From: Rubrivivax sp.
GTDB taxonomy: Bacteria; Pseudomonadota; Gammaproteobacteria; Burkholderiales; Burkholderiaceae_C
Length of the DNA: 64,000 bases
Assembly: GCA_027485165.1 (NCBI GenBank)
Contig: JAIXRN010000052.1
Coordinates: forward strand, 1 to 64,000
Direction: 5' to 3'
The translations under genes were made by a program, and so were the position numbers. Positions 17,096-27,538 of this stretch are shown one piece after another; the first letter of the stretch is position 1; each line of letters opens with the position of its first letter. The notes below the pieces were generated by a model, which saw only the letters and a list, made by a program, of their open reading frames with translations, did no database searches and had not been told where the DNA came from.

Positions 17096-19516
17096 ATGAA
17101 CTCCATCACCCGTACCGAGATCGGCGCCGTCGAGATCGTCGACCCCGATGACCGCGTAGACAACAACCCCAGCACAGCCCCCCACCTGAAGGACCTGGTG
17201 GCCGACCGCATCAGCCGCCGCGACCTGATGAAGGGCGGCGTCGGCGCCATGGCCATGGCGGGCTTCAGCAGCGTTGCGCTGACCGCCGCCGACCCGGCCC
17301 TGGCCCAGGCACGTGACAGCCGCGGCCCGACCACCGCGCCGATGCTGGACTTCAACCCGGTGGGCAAGTCGATCGCCGACGGCGTCCGTGTTGCCGACGG
17401 CTACACCGCCACCGTGATCTACGCCACCGGCGATTCGCTGGACCTGAACGTGCCTGAATACGCTGGCAACGGCAGCGAGGCGAACTACGACCGCCGCGCC
17501 GGCGACCACCACGACGGCATCAACTGGTTCGGCCTGAACCCGCTGGCCGACGTGCCCGACCGCAGCAGCAGCACGCGCGGCCTGTTGGCCGTGAACCACG
17601 AGAACATCAGCGGCACGGCGCAGTTCCTGCACCCGCTGGGCGAAACCAACCTGGCGGCCACCGCCGGCCCGCGGCCCGAAAGCGAAGTCATCAAGGAAAT
17701 CGACGCGCACGGCGTGTCGATCGTCGAAATGCGCCAGGAAGGTGGCCAGTTCGTGCGCCAGCGCGGCAGCCGCTACAACCGCCGCGTCACCGGCCGCACG
17801 CTGGTGGACATCGCCGGCCCGGTGCGCGGCACGGCTTATGTGCGCACGAAGTTTTCGCCCAGCGGGCTGACGTCCCGCGGCACGCTGAACAACTGCGGCC
17901 ACGGCGTCACGCCCTGGGGCACCTACCTGGCCTGCGAGGAAAACTGGGCCGGCTACTTCAAGCGCAATGCCGGCGACGACGCCCAGCGCCCGGTGCGTGA
18001 AGTGACGCAGCTGCGCCGCAACGGCATCCTGCAGAACAGCGAAGGCTTTGCGCACCGCCGCTGGGCCAGCGTGCTGCCGGCCGATGCCAACAGCACCGAC
18101 TACAGCCGCTTCAACTGCAGCGTGCTGGGCGCAACCGCCACCGACGACTTCCGCAACGAACCCAACACCTTCGGCTACATCGTCGAAATCGACCCCTACG
18201 ACCCGCTGTCGCGCCCGAAGAAGCGCACTGCGCTGGGCCGCCGCGCCAACGAAGGCGCCTGGAGCAGCCGGCCCCAGGCTGGCCGGCCGATTGCCTTCTA
18301 CATCGGCTGTGATTCGCGCAACGAATACGTCTACAAGTACGTGTCGGCCGAGAACTGGAACCCGCTGGACGCGCGCCGCGGCGGCATGGCTGCAGGCGAC
18401 AAGTACATGGACCGGGGCACCATCTACGCCGCCGTCTTCAACGCCGACGGCACCGGCCGCTGGGAACCGCTGACCCTGGCCAACCCCAAGGTGGCCGCTG
18501 GCGTGCCGGTGTCGGCCAACAACCCCGAGGGCTACCAGTTCCAGGACCTGGCCGACATCTGCGTCAACACGCGCCTGGCTGCGGGCGCGGTCGGTGCCAC
18601 GCGCATGGACCGGCCGGAGTGGACGGCGGTGAACCCGTTCACCGGTGAGATCTACATCACCATGACCGAGAACCCCGACCGCGGCAACAGCGGCAACAGC
18701 GGCAACAACGTGCCCAACCCGCCGCTGGACGCCGCCAACCCGCGCTACTGGCGCGACACCAAGGGCGCCACCAGCCAGGGCGCAGCCGTGGCCAACCAGC
18801 GCGGCAACGTCAACGGCCATATCGTGCGCATCCGTGAAGACGGCGACGACGCGGGCGCGCTCAGCTTCCGTTGGGACATCTTCCTGTTCGGTGCCCAGGC
18901 CAGCGCCGACACCCCGGCCGAAGAAGCGAACTACCAGGCGAACGTGAACCTGAGCGGCCTGACCGACGCCAACGACCTGTCCAAGCCCGACGGCTGCTGG
19001 TTCTCGGCTGTCACCGGCATCCTGTACATCGAGACCGACGACAACACCTTCACCGACCGCAGCAATGCCATGCTGCTGGCGGCCATCCCGGGCCGCTATG
19101 GCGACGGCGCGCCGGTCGACGTGGTCAACCTGCCATCGGGTAGCCCGAACCAGACGGTGACGCAGCCGGTGACGGTGCGCACCTACGCGGGCCGGCGCAT
19201 GACGGAAGCGACGCTGAAGCGCCTGCTGGTCGCCCCGCGCGGGGCCGAGATCACGGGCCTGACCGAGACGCCGGACGGCAAGGCGCTGTTCGTGAACGTG
19301 CAGCACCCGGGTGAGAACACTGGCCGCGCCGGTGCGGTGCCCAGCAGCGTGGCGCTGACGCCGGCCACGCCCAACGGCCCGTTCGAAAGCAACTGGCCGG
19401 GCAATGCCGGCTACGGCCCGGGCGGCGCCAGCGCGCGGCCGCGCTCAGCGACGGTGGTGATCCGGCGCGTGGACGGCGGCGTGATCGGCTACGACCCCAG
19501 CAAGCGCATGACCTGA
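17096..19516 (+). CDS. phoX: PhoX-family alkaline phosphatase (DUF839)
   Basis: An 806-residue protein of the PhoX family, Ca/Fe-dependent phosphatases that release phosphate from organic esters in the periplasm or outside. A Tat signal is visible (SRRDLMKGG, Arg41-Arg42, then an Ala-rich helix ending ALAQA). Family marks include LLAVNHENISG, NNCGHGVTPWGTYLACEENW with the conserved Cys, CDSRNEYVYKYVS, PDGCWFSAVTGILYIETDDN and AEITGLTETPDGKALFVNVQ. The ATG at 17096 is chosen over an upstream TTG because AAAAGG lies 6 bases before it. The 3' end overlaps the convergent speD gene by 28 bases. Phosphatase activity is inferred from family. Confidence 0.88.
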   Translation: MNSITRTEIGAVEIVDPDDRVDNNPSTAPHLKDLVADRISRRDLMKGGVGAMAMAGFSSVALTAADPALAQARDSRGPTTAPMLDFNPVGKSIADGVRVADGYTATVIYATGDSLDLNVPEYAGNGSEANYDRRAGDHHDGINWFGLNPLADVPDRSSSTRGLLAVNHENISGTAQFLHPLGETNLAATAGPRPESEVIKEIDAHGVSIVEMRQEGGQFVRQRGSRYNRRVTGRTLVDIAGPVRGTAYVRTKFSPSGLTSRGTLNNCGHGVTPWGTYLACEENWAGYFKRNAGDDAQRPVREVTQLRRNGILQNSEGFAHRRWASVLPADANSTDYSRFNCSVLGATATDDFRNEPNTFGYIVEIDPYDPLSRPKKRTALGRRANEGAWSSRPQAGRPIAFYIGCDSRNEYVYKYVSAENWNPLDARRGGMAAGDKYMDRGTIYAAVFNADGTGRWEPLTLANPKVAAGVPVSANNPEGYQFQDLADICVNTRLAAGAVGATRMDRPEWTAVNPFTGEIYITMTENPDRGNSGNSGNNVPNPPLDAANPRYWRDTKGATSQGAAVANQRGNVNGHIVRIREDGDDAGALSFRWDIFLFGAQASADTPAEEANYQANVNLSGLTDANDLSKPDGCWFSAVTGILYIETDDNTFTDRSNAMLLAAIPGRYGDGAPVDVVNLPSGSPNQTVTQPVTVRTYAGRRMTEATLKRLLVAPRGAEITGLTETPDGKALFVNVQHPGENTGRAGAVPSSVALTPATPNGPFESNWPGNAGYGPGGASARPRSATVVIRRVDGGVIGYDPSKRMT

Positions 19517-19878
19517 TCGCCGCTGCCACGGTGCAGCGCTTGACGCTGCACCGCGGCTGGCGCGAAGGCGGCCACCAGGGCCGCCATCAGCGCTTCTGCG
19601 CAGGCGCTGTTGTCGCGCCCCAGGTTGCACACGTAGACGTCGATCGTCACCGCGCCGCGTTCGGGCCAGGTGTGCACGGCCAGGTGCGATTCGGCCAGCA
19701 GCACCACGCCGGTGACGCCGCCCGGGGGCGGAAAGGCATGGAACAGCTCGCCCACCGCCCGCAGCCCGCTGGCCGCCACGGCCTGCAGGCACAGCTGGCG
19801 CAGGGCCGCCGGCTGGGTCTGCACGGGCAGGCCCGGCGGGCAGCCTGTCAGATCAGCGGTCAGGTGCAGGCCGTTCAT
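19489..19878 (-). CDS. speD: S-adenosylmethionine decarboxylase proenzyme (SpeD/SpeH type)
   Basis: A 129-residue proenzyme that would self-cleave to a pyruvoyl enzyme supplying decarboxylated SAM for spermidine synthesis. The cleavage site is in LAESHLAVHTWPERG (Glu-Ser-His, Ser becoming pyruvoyl). VTIDVYVCNLGRDNSA contains the catalytic Cys, and FPPPGGVTGVVL is the strand before the site. Length matches the class 1B (Bacillus/Thermotoga-like) enzymes. Its 3' end runs 28 bases into phoX on the opposite strand. It is 61 bases downstream of the diguanylate cyclase gene and may share its transcript. No spermidine synthase gene is nearby. Confidence 0.92.
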   Translation of the reverse strand: MNGLHLTADLTGCPPGLPVQTQPAALRQLCLQAVAASGLRAVGELFHAFPPPGGVTGVVLLAESHLAVHTWPERGAVTIDVYVCNLGRDNSACAEALMAALVAAFAPAAVQRQALHRGSGDQVMRLLGS

Positions 19879-19939
19879 GGGCGGGGGGTTGCGGGCAGCA
19901 GCACGGGCGTGTGTCGTCTGGGTTCGAGCCAGGTTCGCA

Positions 19940-21922
19940 TCATCCCGCCACGACGCCGTGTCGACCCGCCATCTTCGCCCGGTACAGCGCAGTGTCGGCG
20001 GCGCGCACCAGGGCCTCGGCATCGCCTGCGCCCTGCGTGCTGAACGCCGCCACCCCGGCGCTGAGCGTCACATGCGCGGCCAGCGGCGAAGCCCCGTGCG
20101 GCAGCGCTGCTTCGTCCAGCGCCGCCAGGCAACGCAGAGCCTGCTGATGCGCCTGCTGCGCGTCGGCGTACGGCAGCAGCATCGCGAATTCCTCGCCGCC
20201 CCAGCGCGCCACCAGGTCGGTGGGGCGCTGGGCGCAGCTGCGCAGCACCGCCGCCACCTGGCGCAGGCAGGCGTCGCCGGCCAGGTGGCCGTGCCGGTCG
20301 TTGTAGGCCTTGAAGTGGTCCACGTCCAGCAGCAGCAAGGCCAGCGGCATGCCGTGGCGCACGGCGCGCCCCAACTCGCTGGCCAGGCGCCGGTCGAACT
20401 GGCGGCGGTTGGCCAGGCCGGTCAGGGCGTCGGTCTCGGACAGCTGGCTGAGTTCGTCGTTCATCGACCCCAACCGCGTGTTCAGCTGGGCCAGTTCCTG
20501 TTCCCGGCGCACGAGTTCGGTGATGTCGGCGCGCACGCCGGCCAGGCCCCCGTCGCGCGTGCGGCGTTCGTCGATGCGTACCCAGCGGTTGCCGGGCAGT
20601 TCCTGCACCAGCGGGCCGCGCGGGTGGCGGTGGGCCGACAGGCGTTCGGCCAGCCAGTCGGCCTCGCGCCCCAGCGCCTGGGGGAACTGGCCATGGGCCA
20701 GGCCGAAGCGCAGCAGGTCTTCGAAGCGCGCGCCCAGCCGGATGACGCTGGCGCTGGCGGCGTAGAGCTCGACATAGCGGGCGTTGAAGGCGACGACGCG
20801 GTCGTCGGCGTCGAACAGCACGAAGGCATCGGGCAGGGCGTCGATGGCGTCGGTCAGCCGCTGCTGGGCCTGTTCGGCCGCCAGGCGGGCGATGTTGGCG
20901 CGTTCGCGCTGGGTTTCGGCTTCGGTCACGTCCAGCCGCACGCCCACCACCCCACCGTCGCGCGTGCGCCGTTCGTGGCTGCGTATCCAGCGCCCGTCGG
21001 ACTGCCGCACCACGTGCGTGGCCAGCAGGGTGCCGGCGGGCGCCCGCCTTTCGGCATGGCGCTGGCGCAGCCAGGCATCCAGGGCGGCCTGGTCGGGCAG
21101 GTGGGGCAGCCCGCCCCGCGCATGGTGGGTGCGCACCACTTCTTCGAAGCTGGGCGGCGGCTGGCGCCGGGCCAGGTCGTCGATCAGCGGGTACAGGGTG
21201 CGCAGCACGCTGTTCGTCATCACCAGCCGGTCTTGCGCGTCGTACAGCTCGAAGCCCGCGGGCAAGGCTTCGATGGCGTCCTGCAGGCGGGTTGCCGACA
21301 GCTCGGCCGCCTGCCGCACGGCGTCCAGGGCCTGCTGCTGCTGCTGGATTTCGGTGATGTCGATGCTGTGGGCCAGCAGGCGGCCGTTGGGCAGGCGGGT
21401 TTCGACGATGCGGCGCCAGCGGCCGTCGGCCATCTGCCGCAGCATCGGCGGCTGCGGCTGGCCACGGCGCGCCAGCCGGGCGCTGACCCAGGCTGCTTCG
21501 CGGCCCTGCGCTTCGGGTACCAGGCCCCGCGCCACGCCGGCGCGCAGCAGGGTTTCGAACCCGGTGCCGGGCTGCAGCAGGTCTTGCAGCGGCAGGTAGA
21601 GCTGGCGAAAGTCGGCATTGCACAGCAGCAGGCGGTCCTGGGCGTCGAACAGCACCACCGCAGCAGGCACAGCGTCGAAGGCGTCCTGGATCAGGCGCCG
21701 GTCTTCGTCGACCTGCATTTGGCTGGCCTGCAGCCGGCGCGCCAGGGCCCAGGCCAGGCCCACCAGCAGCACCGACAGTGCGGCACTGGCGGCGAAAGCG
21801 ACCCCCTGGCTGGGGCTGGCCACGCCCCAGGCCGGGCCCTGCCAGGCCAGCAGCAGCAGGGCCAGGTCGGCCGCCAGCAGGGCGGCGGTGGCGGTGCGCA
21901 GGTGCTTCAAGGGCAGCTTCAA
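19940..21922 (-). CDS. Membrane diguanylate cyclase with three PAS domains
   Basis: A 660-residue c-di-GMP synthase. With the TTG start at 21922 the protein opens MKLPLKHLRTATAALLAADL, giving a membrane hairpin (about 10-28 and 38-62). Three similar PAS folds follow, each beginning like IQDAFDAVPAAVVLFDAQDR or IDALPDAFVLFDADDR and ending with an RRTRDGG...V.DIT/DVT closing strand. The GGDEF domain (SETDALTGLANRRQFDR, LLLLDVDHFKAYNDRHGHLA, WGGEEFAMLLPY) has the catalytic GGEEF. I see no clear RxxD I-site. No ATG or good ribosome site fits this frame. The TTG overlaps the stop of a 22-codon leader frame (TTGA), suggesting translational coupling. Confidence 0.85.
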   Translation of the reverse strand: MKLPLKHLRTATAALLAADLALLLLAWQGPAWGVASPSQGVAFAASAALSVLLVGLAWALARRLQASQMQVDEDRRLIQDAFDAVPAAVVLFDAQDRLLLCNADFRQLYLPLQDLLQPGTGFETLLRAGVARGLVPEAQGREAAWVSARLARRGQPQPPMLRQMADGRWRRIVETRLPNGRLLAHSIDITEIQQQQQALDAVRQAAELSATRLQDAIEALPAGFELYDAQDRLVMTNSVLRTLYPLIDDLARRQPPPSFEEVVRTHHARGGLPHLPDQAALDAWLRQRHAERRAPAGTLLATHVVRQSDGRWIRSHERRTRDGGVVGVRLDVTEAETQRERANIARLAAEQAQQRLTDAIDALPDAFVLFDADDRVVAFNARYVELYAASASVIRLGARFEDLLRFGLAHGQFPQALGREADWLAERLSAHRHPRGPLVQELPGNRWVRIDERRTRDGGLAGVRADITELVRREQELAQLNTRLGSMNDELSQLSETDALTGLANRRQFDRRLASELGRAVRHGMPLALLLLDVDHFKAYNDRHGHLAGDACLRQVAAVLRSCAQRPTDLVARWGGEEFAMLLPYADAQQAHQQALRCLAALDEAALPHGASPLAAHVTLSAGVAAFSTQGAGDAEALVRAADTALYRAKMAGRHGVVAG

Positions 21923-21987
21923 GGGCAGGGCGGGTACAGGTTCGGCGCAGCAGGGACACGGGGGCGCCGCGGGCGACGATTGTCCAT
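21919..21987 (-). CDS. Possible 22-codon leader peptide
   Basis: An ATG at 21987 opens a short frame, MDNRRPRRPRVPAAPNLYPP and two more codons, ending at TGA 21919-21921. The stop shares two bases with the TTG start proposed for the diguanylate cyclase. An AGGAGG lies at 22002-22007 but is 14 bases from the ATG, farther than ideal. The Arg/Pro-rich peptide could act only as a coupling leader. An assembly or true frameshift joining it to the cyclase is the alternative. Confidence 0.3.
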   Translation of the reverse strand: MDNRRPRRPRVPAAPNLYPPCP

Positions 21988-22048
21988 GGGCGCGGGCACC
22001 GCCTCCTAGAATCGGTGTTCTGCCACCCCAGCCTGATCGCTCCGCACC

Positions 22049-24145
22049 ATGCCCGTGTCTGCCGCCGACCTTTCCTCGATGGCCAATGCCATCCGCGCCC
22101 TCGCCATGGACGCCGTGCAGCAGGCCAACAGCGGCCACCCGGGCGCGCCCATGGGCATGGCCGAGATCGCCGTCGCACTGTGGGCCCGGCACCTGAAGCA
22201 CAACCCGGCTCATCCGCACTGGGCCGACCGCGACCGCTTCGTGCTGAGCAACGGCCACGGCAGCATGCTCATCTACGCCCTGCTGCACCTGACAGGCTAT
22301 GACCTGCCGATGAGCGAGCTGCGCAACTTCCGCCAGCTGCACAGCCTGACGCCGGGCCACCCCGAAGTCGACATCACCCCGGGCGTGGAAACCACCACTG
22401 GCCCGCTGGGCCAGGGCATCACGAACGCCGTGGGCATGGCGCTGGCAGAAAAGCTGCTGGCGGCTGAATTCAACCGGCCTGGCCACACTGTGGTCGACCA
22501 CCACACCTATGCCTTCATGGGCGACGGCTGCCTGATGGAAGGCATCAGCCACGAAGCCTGCGCCCTGGCCGGCGCCTGGCGCCTGGGCAAGCTGATCGCG
22601 CTGTACGACGACAACGGCATCAGCATCGACGGCAAGGTCGGGCCCTGGTATGCCGACGACGTGGGCATGCGCTTTGCGGCCTACGGCTGGCAGGTCATCG
22701 GCCCTGTCGACGGCCACGACGTGGCGGCGGTGGACGCCGCGCTGGCCCAGGCCAAAGGACAAAAAGGGCAGGCAGACGCCGGCCGGCCCACGCTGATCAT
22801 CTGCCGCACGACCATCGGCAAAGGCAGTCCGAACCGCGCCGGCACGGCCAAGGCCCACGGCGAAGCCCTGGGCGCTGACGAGATTCGCCTGACGCGTGAA
22901 GCTCTGGGCTGGGCGAGCGAGCCCTTCGTCATCCCCGAAGACGTCTACAGCGCCTGGGACGCCAAGGCAGCCGGCGCCGCGGCCGAAAGCGCCTGGGACA
23001 CCCGCTTCGCCGCCTATGCAGTTGTCCACCCGGCGCTGGCGGCCGAATTCACCCGCCGCATGCGCGGTGAGCTGCCCGCCGGCTTTGCCCAGGTGGCCGT
23101 GGACGCGGTGATCGCCGCGCACACCCAGGCCGCCACCGTGGCCAGCCGCAAGGCCAGCCAGATCGCGCTGGAAGCCTTCACCGCCGCACTGCCTGAAATG
23201 CTGGGCGGCAGCGCCGACCTGACGGGGTCGAACCTGACCAACACCACGTCCACGCCGCCGCTGCGCTTCGGCGCCCAAGGCCAGGTGCTGCAGGTGGGCG
23301 ACAGCGCCGAAGGCCAGCGCATCGGCCGCCACATCAACTACGGCGTGCGCGAATTCGGCATGGCCGCCATCATGAACGGCGTGGCCCTGCACGGCGGCTA
23401 CATCCCCTATGGCGGCACGTTCCTGACCTTCAGCGACTACAGCCGCAACGCCATCCGCATGGCCGCGCTGATGAAGAAGCGGGTCATCCATGTCTTCACC
23501 CACGACAGCATCGGCCTGGGCGAAGACGGCCCCACGCACCAGAGCGTGGAACACGCCGCCAGCCTGCGCCTGATCCCGAACCTGGACGTCTGGCGCCCGG
23601 CCGACACCGCAGAAACCGTGGTCGCCTGGACCCTGGCGCTGGGCAACGCCGCGCGCCCCAGCGCGCTGCTGCTGAGCCGGCAGAACCTGCCCTACCTGCC
23701 CAAGGCAGCGTCTGCCGCCTTTCCGGACGCCGCCGGCCTGGACGCCATCGCCAAGGGTGCCTATGTGCTGGCCGAGCCGGCCGAAGTGGGGCTGAAGAAG
23801 AAGCCGCAGGCCGTGATCATCGCCACCGGCAGCGAAGTGCAGCTGGCCCTGCACGCCCAGGCCGCGCTGGCCAAGCTGAAGATCGCCGTGCGCGTGGTGA
23901 GCATGCCCAGCACCACCGTCTTCGACCGCCAGACGCTGGCCTACAAGAAAGCCGTGCTGCCCGCCGGCGTGCCGCGCGTGGCGGTGGAAGCCGGTGTCAC
24001 CGACGGCTGGTGGAAGTACGGCTGCGCGGCTGTGCTGGGCATCGACACCTACGGCGAAAGCGCCCCCGCGCCGGCGCTGTTCAAGCACTTCCACCTGACG
24101 GCCGAGAACCTGGCGGCCGTGGTGCGCAAGGTGCTGGGGCGCTGA
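22049..24145 (+). CDS. tkt: Transketolase
   Basis: A 698-residue thiamine-diphosphate enzyme that moves two-carbon units between sugar phosphates in the pentose phosphate or Calvin cycle. Motifs are [19 protein letters not shown] near the N-terminus, the TPP/Mg motif [18 protein letters not shown] ending in [11 protein letters not shown], the middle-domain GSADLTGSN and [20 protein letters not shown] with the catalytic Glu, and [15 protein letters not shown] with catalytic His. Length matches bacterial Tkt (about 665-700). It is followed after 54 bases by gap, a common beta-proteobacterial arrangement. It is divergent from the diguanylate cyclase. Confidence 0.97.
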   Translation: MPVSAADLSSMANAIRALAMDAVQQANSGHPGAPMGMAEIAVALWARHLKHNPAHPHWADRDRFVLSNGHGSMLIYALLHLTGYDLPMSELRNFRQLHSLTPGHPEVDITPGVETTTGPLGQGITNAVGMALAEKLLAAEFNRPGHTVVDHHTYAFMGDGCLMEGISHEACALAGAWRLGKLIALYDDNGISIDGKVGPWYADDVGMRFAAYGWQVIGPVDGHDVAAVDAALAQAKGQKGQADAGRPTLIICRTTIGKGSPNRAGTAKAHGEALGADEIRLTREALGWASEPFVIPEDVYSAWDAKAAGAAAESAWDTRFAAYAVVHPALAAEFTRRMRGELPAGFAQVAVDAVIAAHTQAATVASRKASQIALEAFTAALPEMLGGSADLTGSNLTNTTSTPPLRFGAQGQVLQVGDSAEGQRIGRHINYGVREFGMAAIMNGVALHGGYIPYGGTFLTFSDYSRNAIRMAALMKKRVIHVFTHDSIGLGEDGPTHQSVEHAASLRLIPNLDVWRPADTAETVVAWTLALGNAARPSALLLSRQNLPYLPKAASAAFPDAAGLDAIAKGAYVLAEPAEVGLKKKPQAVIIATGSEVQLALHAQAALAKLKIAVRVVSMPSTTVFDRQTLAYKKAVLPAGVPRVAVEAGVTDGWWKYGCAAVLGIDTYGESAPAPALFKHFHLTAENLAAVVRKVLGR

Positions 24146-25198
<1,053 letters not shown>

Positions 25199-25220
25199 AG
25201 CGCTGCCCGCTGCACCAAAG

Positions 25221-25245
25221 AAAAGGCCCGCGGTTGCGGGCCTTT
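25221..25245 (+). terminator. Rho-independent terminator after gap
   Basis: AAAGGCCCGC and GCGGGCCTTT form a long, nearly perfect stem with a tiny loop 23 bases after the gap stop. A-run and T-run flank the stem, so it can also terminate the leftward metalloprotease gene that ends at 25280. Confidence 0.85.
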
Positions 25246-25279
25246 GTCATGCCGAAGGGGCTAGTTGGCCCCAGGGTCT

Positions 25280-26353
25280 TCAGGCGGCGCGTTGCTGCGC
25301 AGCGTGGCGGCGTGCCAGCAGGCCGCCGATGCCCAGGATCATCAGCGCGTAGGTGCTGGGTTCGGGCACGGCGGTGGCCAGGCTCCAGCCGATCACGTCA
25401 AAGGCCTGGACGTCGTTGGCGCTGATGGCCAGCAATTCGCCAGTGCCGGCCGTCGGGTCCATGATGCCCAGGCCCAGGTTGTCCTTCCAGTGGCTGGCCT
25501 GGCGGCCGTCGCCGAAGGCGCTGTTGCTGCCGGTAGAGAAGCCGGCGCCTTGCGTCACGCCCTTGTTGATCGAGAAGAACTTGACGCGCGTGTCGGCCGT
25601 GAAGTCGATCACCGGGCCGCTGGCGTTGGCCACGCTCAGCGTCGAGTAACGGAACAGGTCCAGCGTGTTGACGTAGGTGAAGGCGTCGTCAGCGAAGCCA
25701 GGCGGGTTGACGGAGTTGCCGACCAGGATGTCCACGCCGCTGATGAAGCCCAGCGCATGGCCGATTTCGTGCGTGGCCAAGCCAATGAAGTCGTAGGCGC
25801 CGGGGTTAATGCCGTCGCTCGGGTTGAAATCGTAGGTGAAGCTGTTGCCGAAAGTGATGGTGGCGTCGCTGGCGGCCGACACGGGCAGGTTCAACGCCTT
25901 GGCGTTGGCCGAGGTCATCCGGATGGTGTTGGTGTTGGCGCCGGTGTTGTCCAGATAAGGCGTGGGCGAGAGAGCCCCGTTCGGGTTGTTGCTGGTGCGG
26001 TTGATCAGCATGCCGAAATTCGGGCCTGCGGTCAGGCTGCTGAACGCCGTCTGGTCGTCGGCGCTGGTGCGGTCGGCACTGAAGGCGTTGTAGACGTCGG
26101 TGTAGCTGTACTGCACGCGGGTCGAGCCGGCCTGGGCCAGGATGCCCGGGCCCAGTGCGGCTGTGCCAACCGCCAGGTTGACCGTGACCGGATCGGCGAA
26201 CAGGGACGACCAGCGCGCGGCAGCCGCCTGGAAGGCCGCCTGTTCCTGCAGCGACGTGGTCGGCGTGAAGGTCAGGTTGAAGGTCAGGGCCTGGGAGGCG
26301 CTGCTGAAGGCCAGCAGCACGGCGACGGTCAACAGGGGGCGGCGAAGTTTCAT
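25280..26353 (-). CDS. PEP-CTERM zinc metalloprotease, NF038122-like (copy 1)
   Basis: A 357-residue exported protein. The signal peptide (about 1-22, ending SQA) precedes LTFNLTFTPTTSLQEQAAFQ, a body with repeated NxxDG-type turns, and the zinc site HEIGHALGFISG, an HExxHxxGF metzincin-like motif with a third ligand expected shortly after. The C-terminus is VPEPSTYALMILGIGGLLAR followed by RHAAQQRAA, a PEP-CTERM tag. The ATG at 26353 gives exactly the length of its neighbour paralogue. Two other ATG/TTG codons lie 6-15 bases upstream. Substrate unknown. It is separated from copy 2 (upstream, same strand) by 111 bases. Confidence 0.85.
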   Translation of the reverse strand: MKLRRPLLTVAVLLAFSSASQALTFNLTFTPTTSLQEQAAFQAAAARWSSLFADPVTVNLAVGTAALGPGILAQAGSTRVQYSYTDVYNAFSADRTSADDQTAFSSLTAGPNFGMLINRTSNNPNGALSPTPYLDNTGANTNTIRMTSANAKALNLPVSAASDATITFGNSFTYDFNPSDGINPGAYDFIGLATHEIGHALGFISGVDILVGNSVNPPGFADDAFTYVNTLDLFRYSTLSVANASGPVIDFTADTRVKFFSINKGVTQGAGFSTGSNSAFGDGRQASHWKDNLGLGIMDPTAGTGELLAISANDVQAFDVIGWSLATAVPEPSTYALMILGIGGLLARRHAAQQRAA

Positions 26354-26360
26354 GGACATC

Positions 26361-26440
26361 CAGTGCAAAAAGGGGTGGGGCAGCAGGACGTCAAAAGTGA
26401 TGACGTTTCCGCTGGCCCGACGCTATTCCCCCTTGCACTG
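26361..26440. promoter_or_regulatory. Nested inverted repeats between paralogous metalloprotease genes
   Basis: An outer CAGTGCAA (26361-26368) pairs with TTGCACTG (26433-26440). Inside it ACGTCA (26388-26393) pairs with TGACGT (26401-26406) around 7 bases. Both are perfect. They lie directly upstream of copy 1, so they could be operator half-sites for copy 1 or an RNA fold that limits read-through from copy 2. A separate CCCGC/GCGGG hairpin (26450-26463) abuts the copy 2 stop. Confidence 0.45.
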
Positions 26441-26464
26441 CACGGCTACCCCGCAGACGCGGGT

Positions 26465-27538
26465 TCAGGCGGCTTGTGCGCGGCGCTTGCGCCACATCAG
26501 GGTGGCCAGGCCCAGGCCGAACAGGGCGTAGGTGCCGGGTTCGGGCACGAGGGTGTAGCCGATGACGTCGAAGGCCAGGATGTCGTTCGAGCTGATCACA
26601 CCCAGTTCGCCCGGGGCGAAGGTCGGGTCCATGATGCCGATGCCCAGGCTGTCCTTCCAGTGGCTGGCCTGGCGGCCGTCGCCGAAGTTGCTGCCGGTCG
26701 AGAACGTCGGGCCCAGGTTGGTGGTGCCACCGTCGATCGAAAAATACTTGGCGCGCGTGTCGGCCGTGAAGTCGATTGCGCGCAGGCCGTTGCTCTGCGT
26801 GGAATAGCGGAACAGGTCCAGCGAATTCACGAACGTGAACTGGTTGGCCGTGAAGGGCCCGTTCACCGGTGGCGAATTGATGTCCAGGACGTCGACGCCG
26901 CTGATGAAACCCAGCGCGTGGCCGATCTCGTGCGTTGCGATGCCGACGAAGTCGAAGGCGCCGGCGGCGATGCCGTCGTTGGGGTTGTAGTCCCAGGTGA
27001 AGGCCGTGCCGAAGACGATCGAGCCGTCGCAGGCCGACGTGCAGGCCCCGACCGCGGTATTGGTCGGCGCCACGCCAATGGCCTTGGCGTTGGCGTTGGT
27101 GATGCGGATGGTCTGGTTGTTGGCGCCGGCCGTGTCCAGGTAGGGCGTGGCGCTGCCAGACCCGTTCGGGTTGTCGCTGGTGCGGTTGATCAGCACGTTG
27201 AACGCGCTGCCTGCGGGCAGGTTGGCCGTGGCGATGGTGTCATTGCCGCTGGTGGCGTCGGCCGTCAAGGACGACCTGAAGCTGCTGTAGGGCACCGACA
27301 CGAAGTTCGAACCGGCCGAGGCCAGGATGCCCGAACCCAGGGACTGCTGTCCGACCGTCAGGTTGACGGTCACCGGGTCGGCAAACAGCGACGACCAGCG
27401 CGCGCCGGCGTCGATGAAGGCCTGCTGGGCCTGCGCGCTGGTGCCGCTGACGAACGTGAAGTTGAAGGTCAGCGCGTGCGATGCACTGGCGCCGGCCATC
27501 AGGGCCGCGGCCAAAAGGGTGCGGGACAGGTGTTTCAT
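26465..27538 (-). CDS. PEP-CTERM zinc metalloprotease, NF038122-like (copy 2)
   Basis: A 357-residue paralogue of the gene at 25280. The signal peptide (MKHLSRTLLAAALMAGASAS) is followed by HALTFNFTFVSGTSAQ, a Cys pair absent from copy 1 (GACTSACDG), the same zinc site HEIGHALGFISG, and the C-terminal VPEPGTYALFGLGLATLMWR with KRRAQAA. Shared segments such as RWSSLFADPVTVNL, GDGRQASHWKD and GIMDPT show recent tandem duplication. The ATG at 27538 has AGGAAG at good spacing. Expected to be secreted and processed by an exosortase encoded elsewhere. Confidence 0.87.
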   Translation of the reverse strand: MKHLSRTLLAAALMAGASASHALTFNFTFVSGTSAQAQQAFIDAGARWSSLFADPVTVNLTVGQQSLGSGILASAGSNFVSVPYSSFRSSLTADATSGNDTIATANLPAGSAFNVLINRTSDNPNGSGSATPYLDTAGANNQTIRITNANAKAIGVAPTNTAVGACTSACDGSIVFGTAFTWDYNPNDGIAAGAFDFVGIATHEIGHALGFISGVDVLDINSPPVNGPFTANQFTFVNSLDLFRYSTQSNGLRAIDFTADTRAKYFSIDGGTTNLGPTFSTGSNFGDGRQASHWKDSLGIGIMDPTFAPGELGVISSNDILAFDVIGYTLVPEPGTYALFGLGLATLMWRKRRAQAA

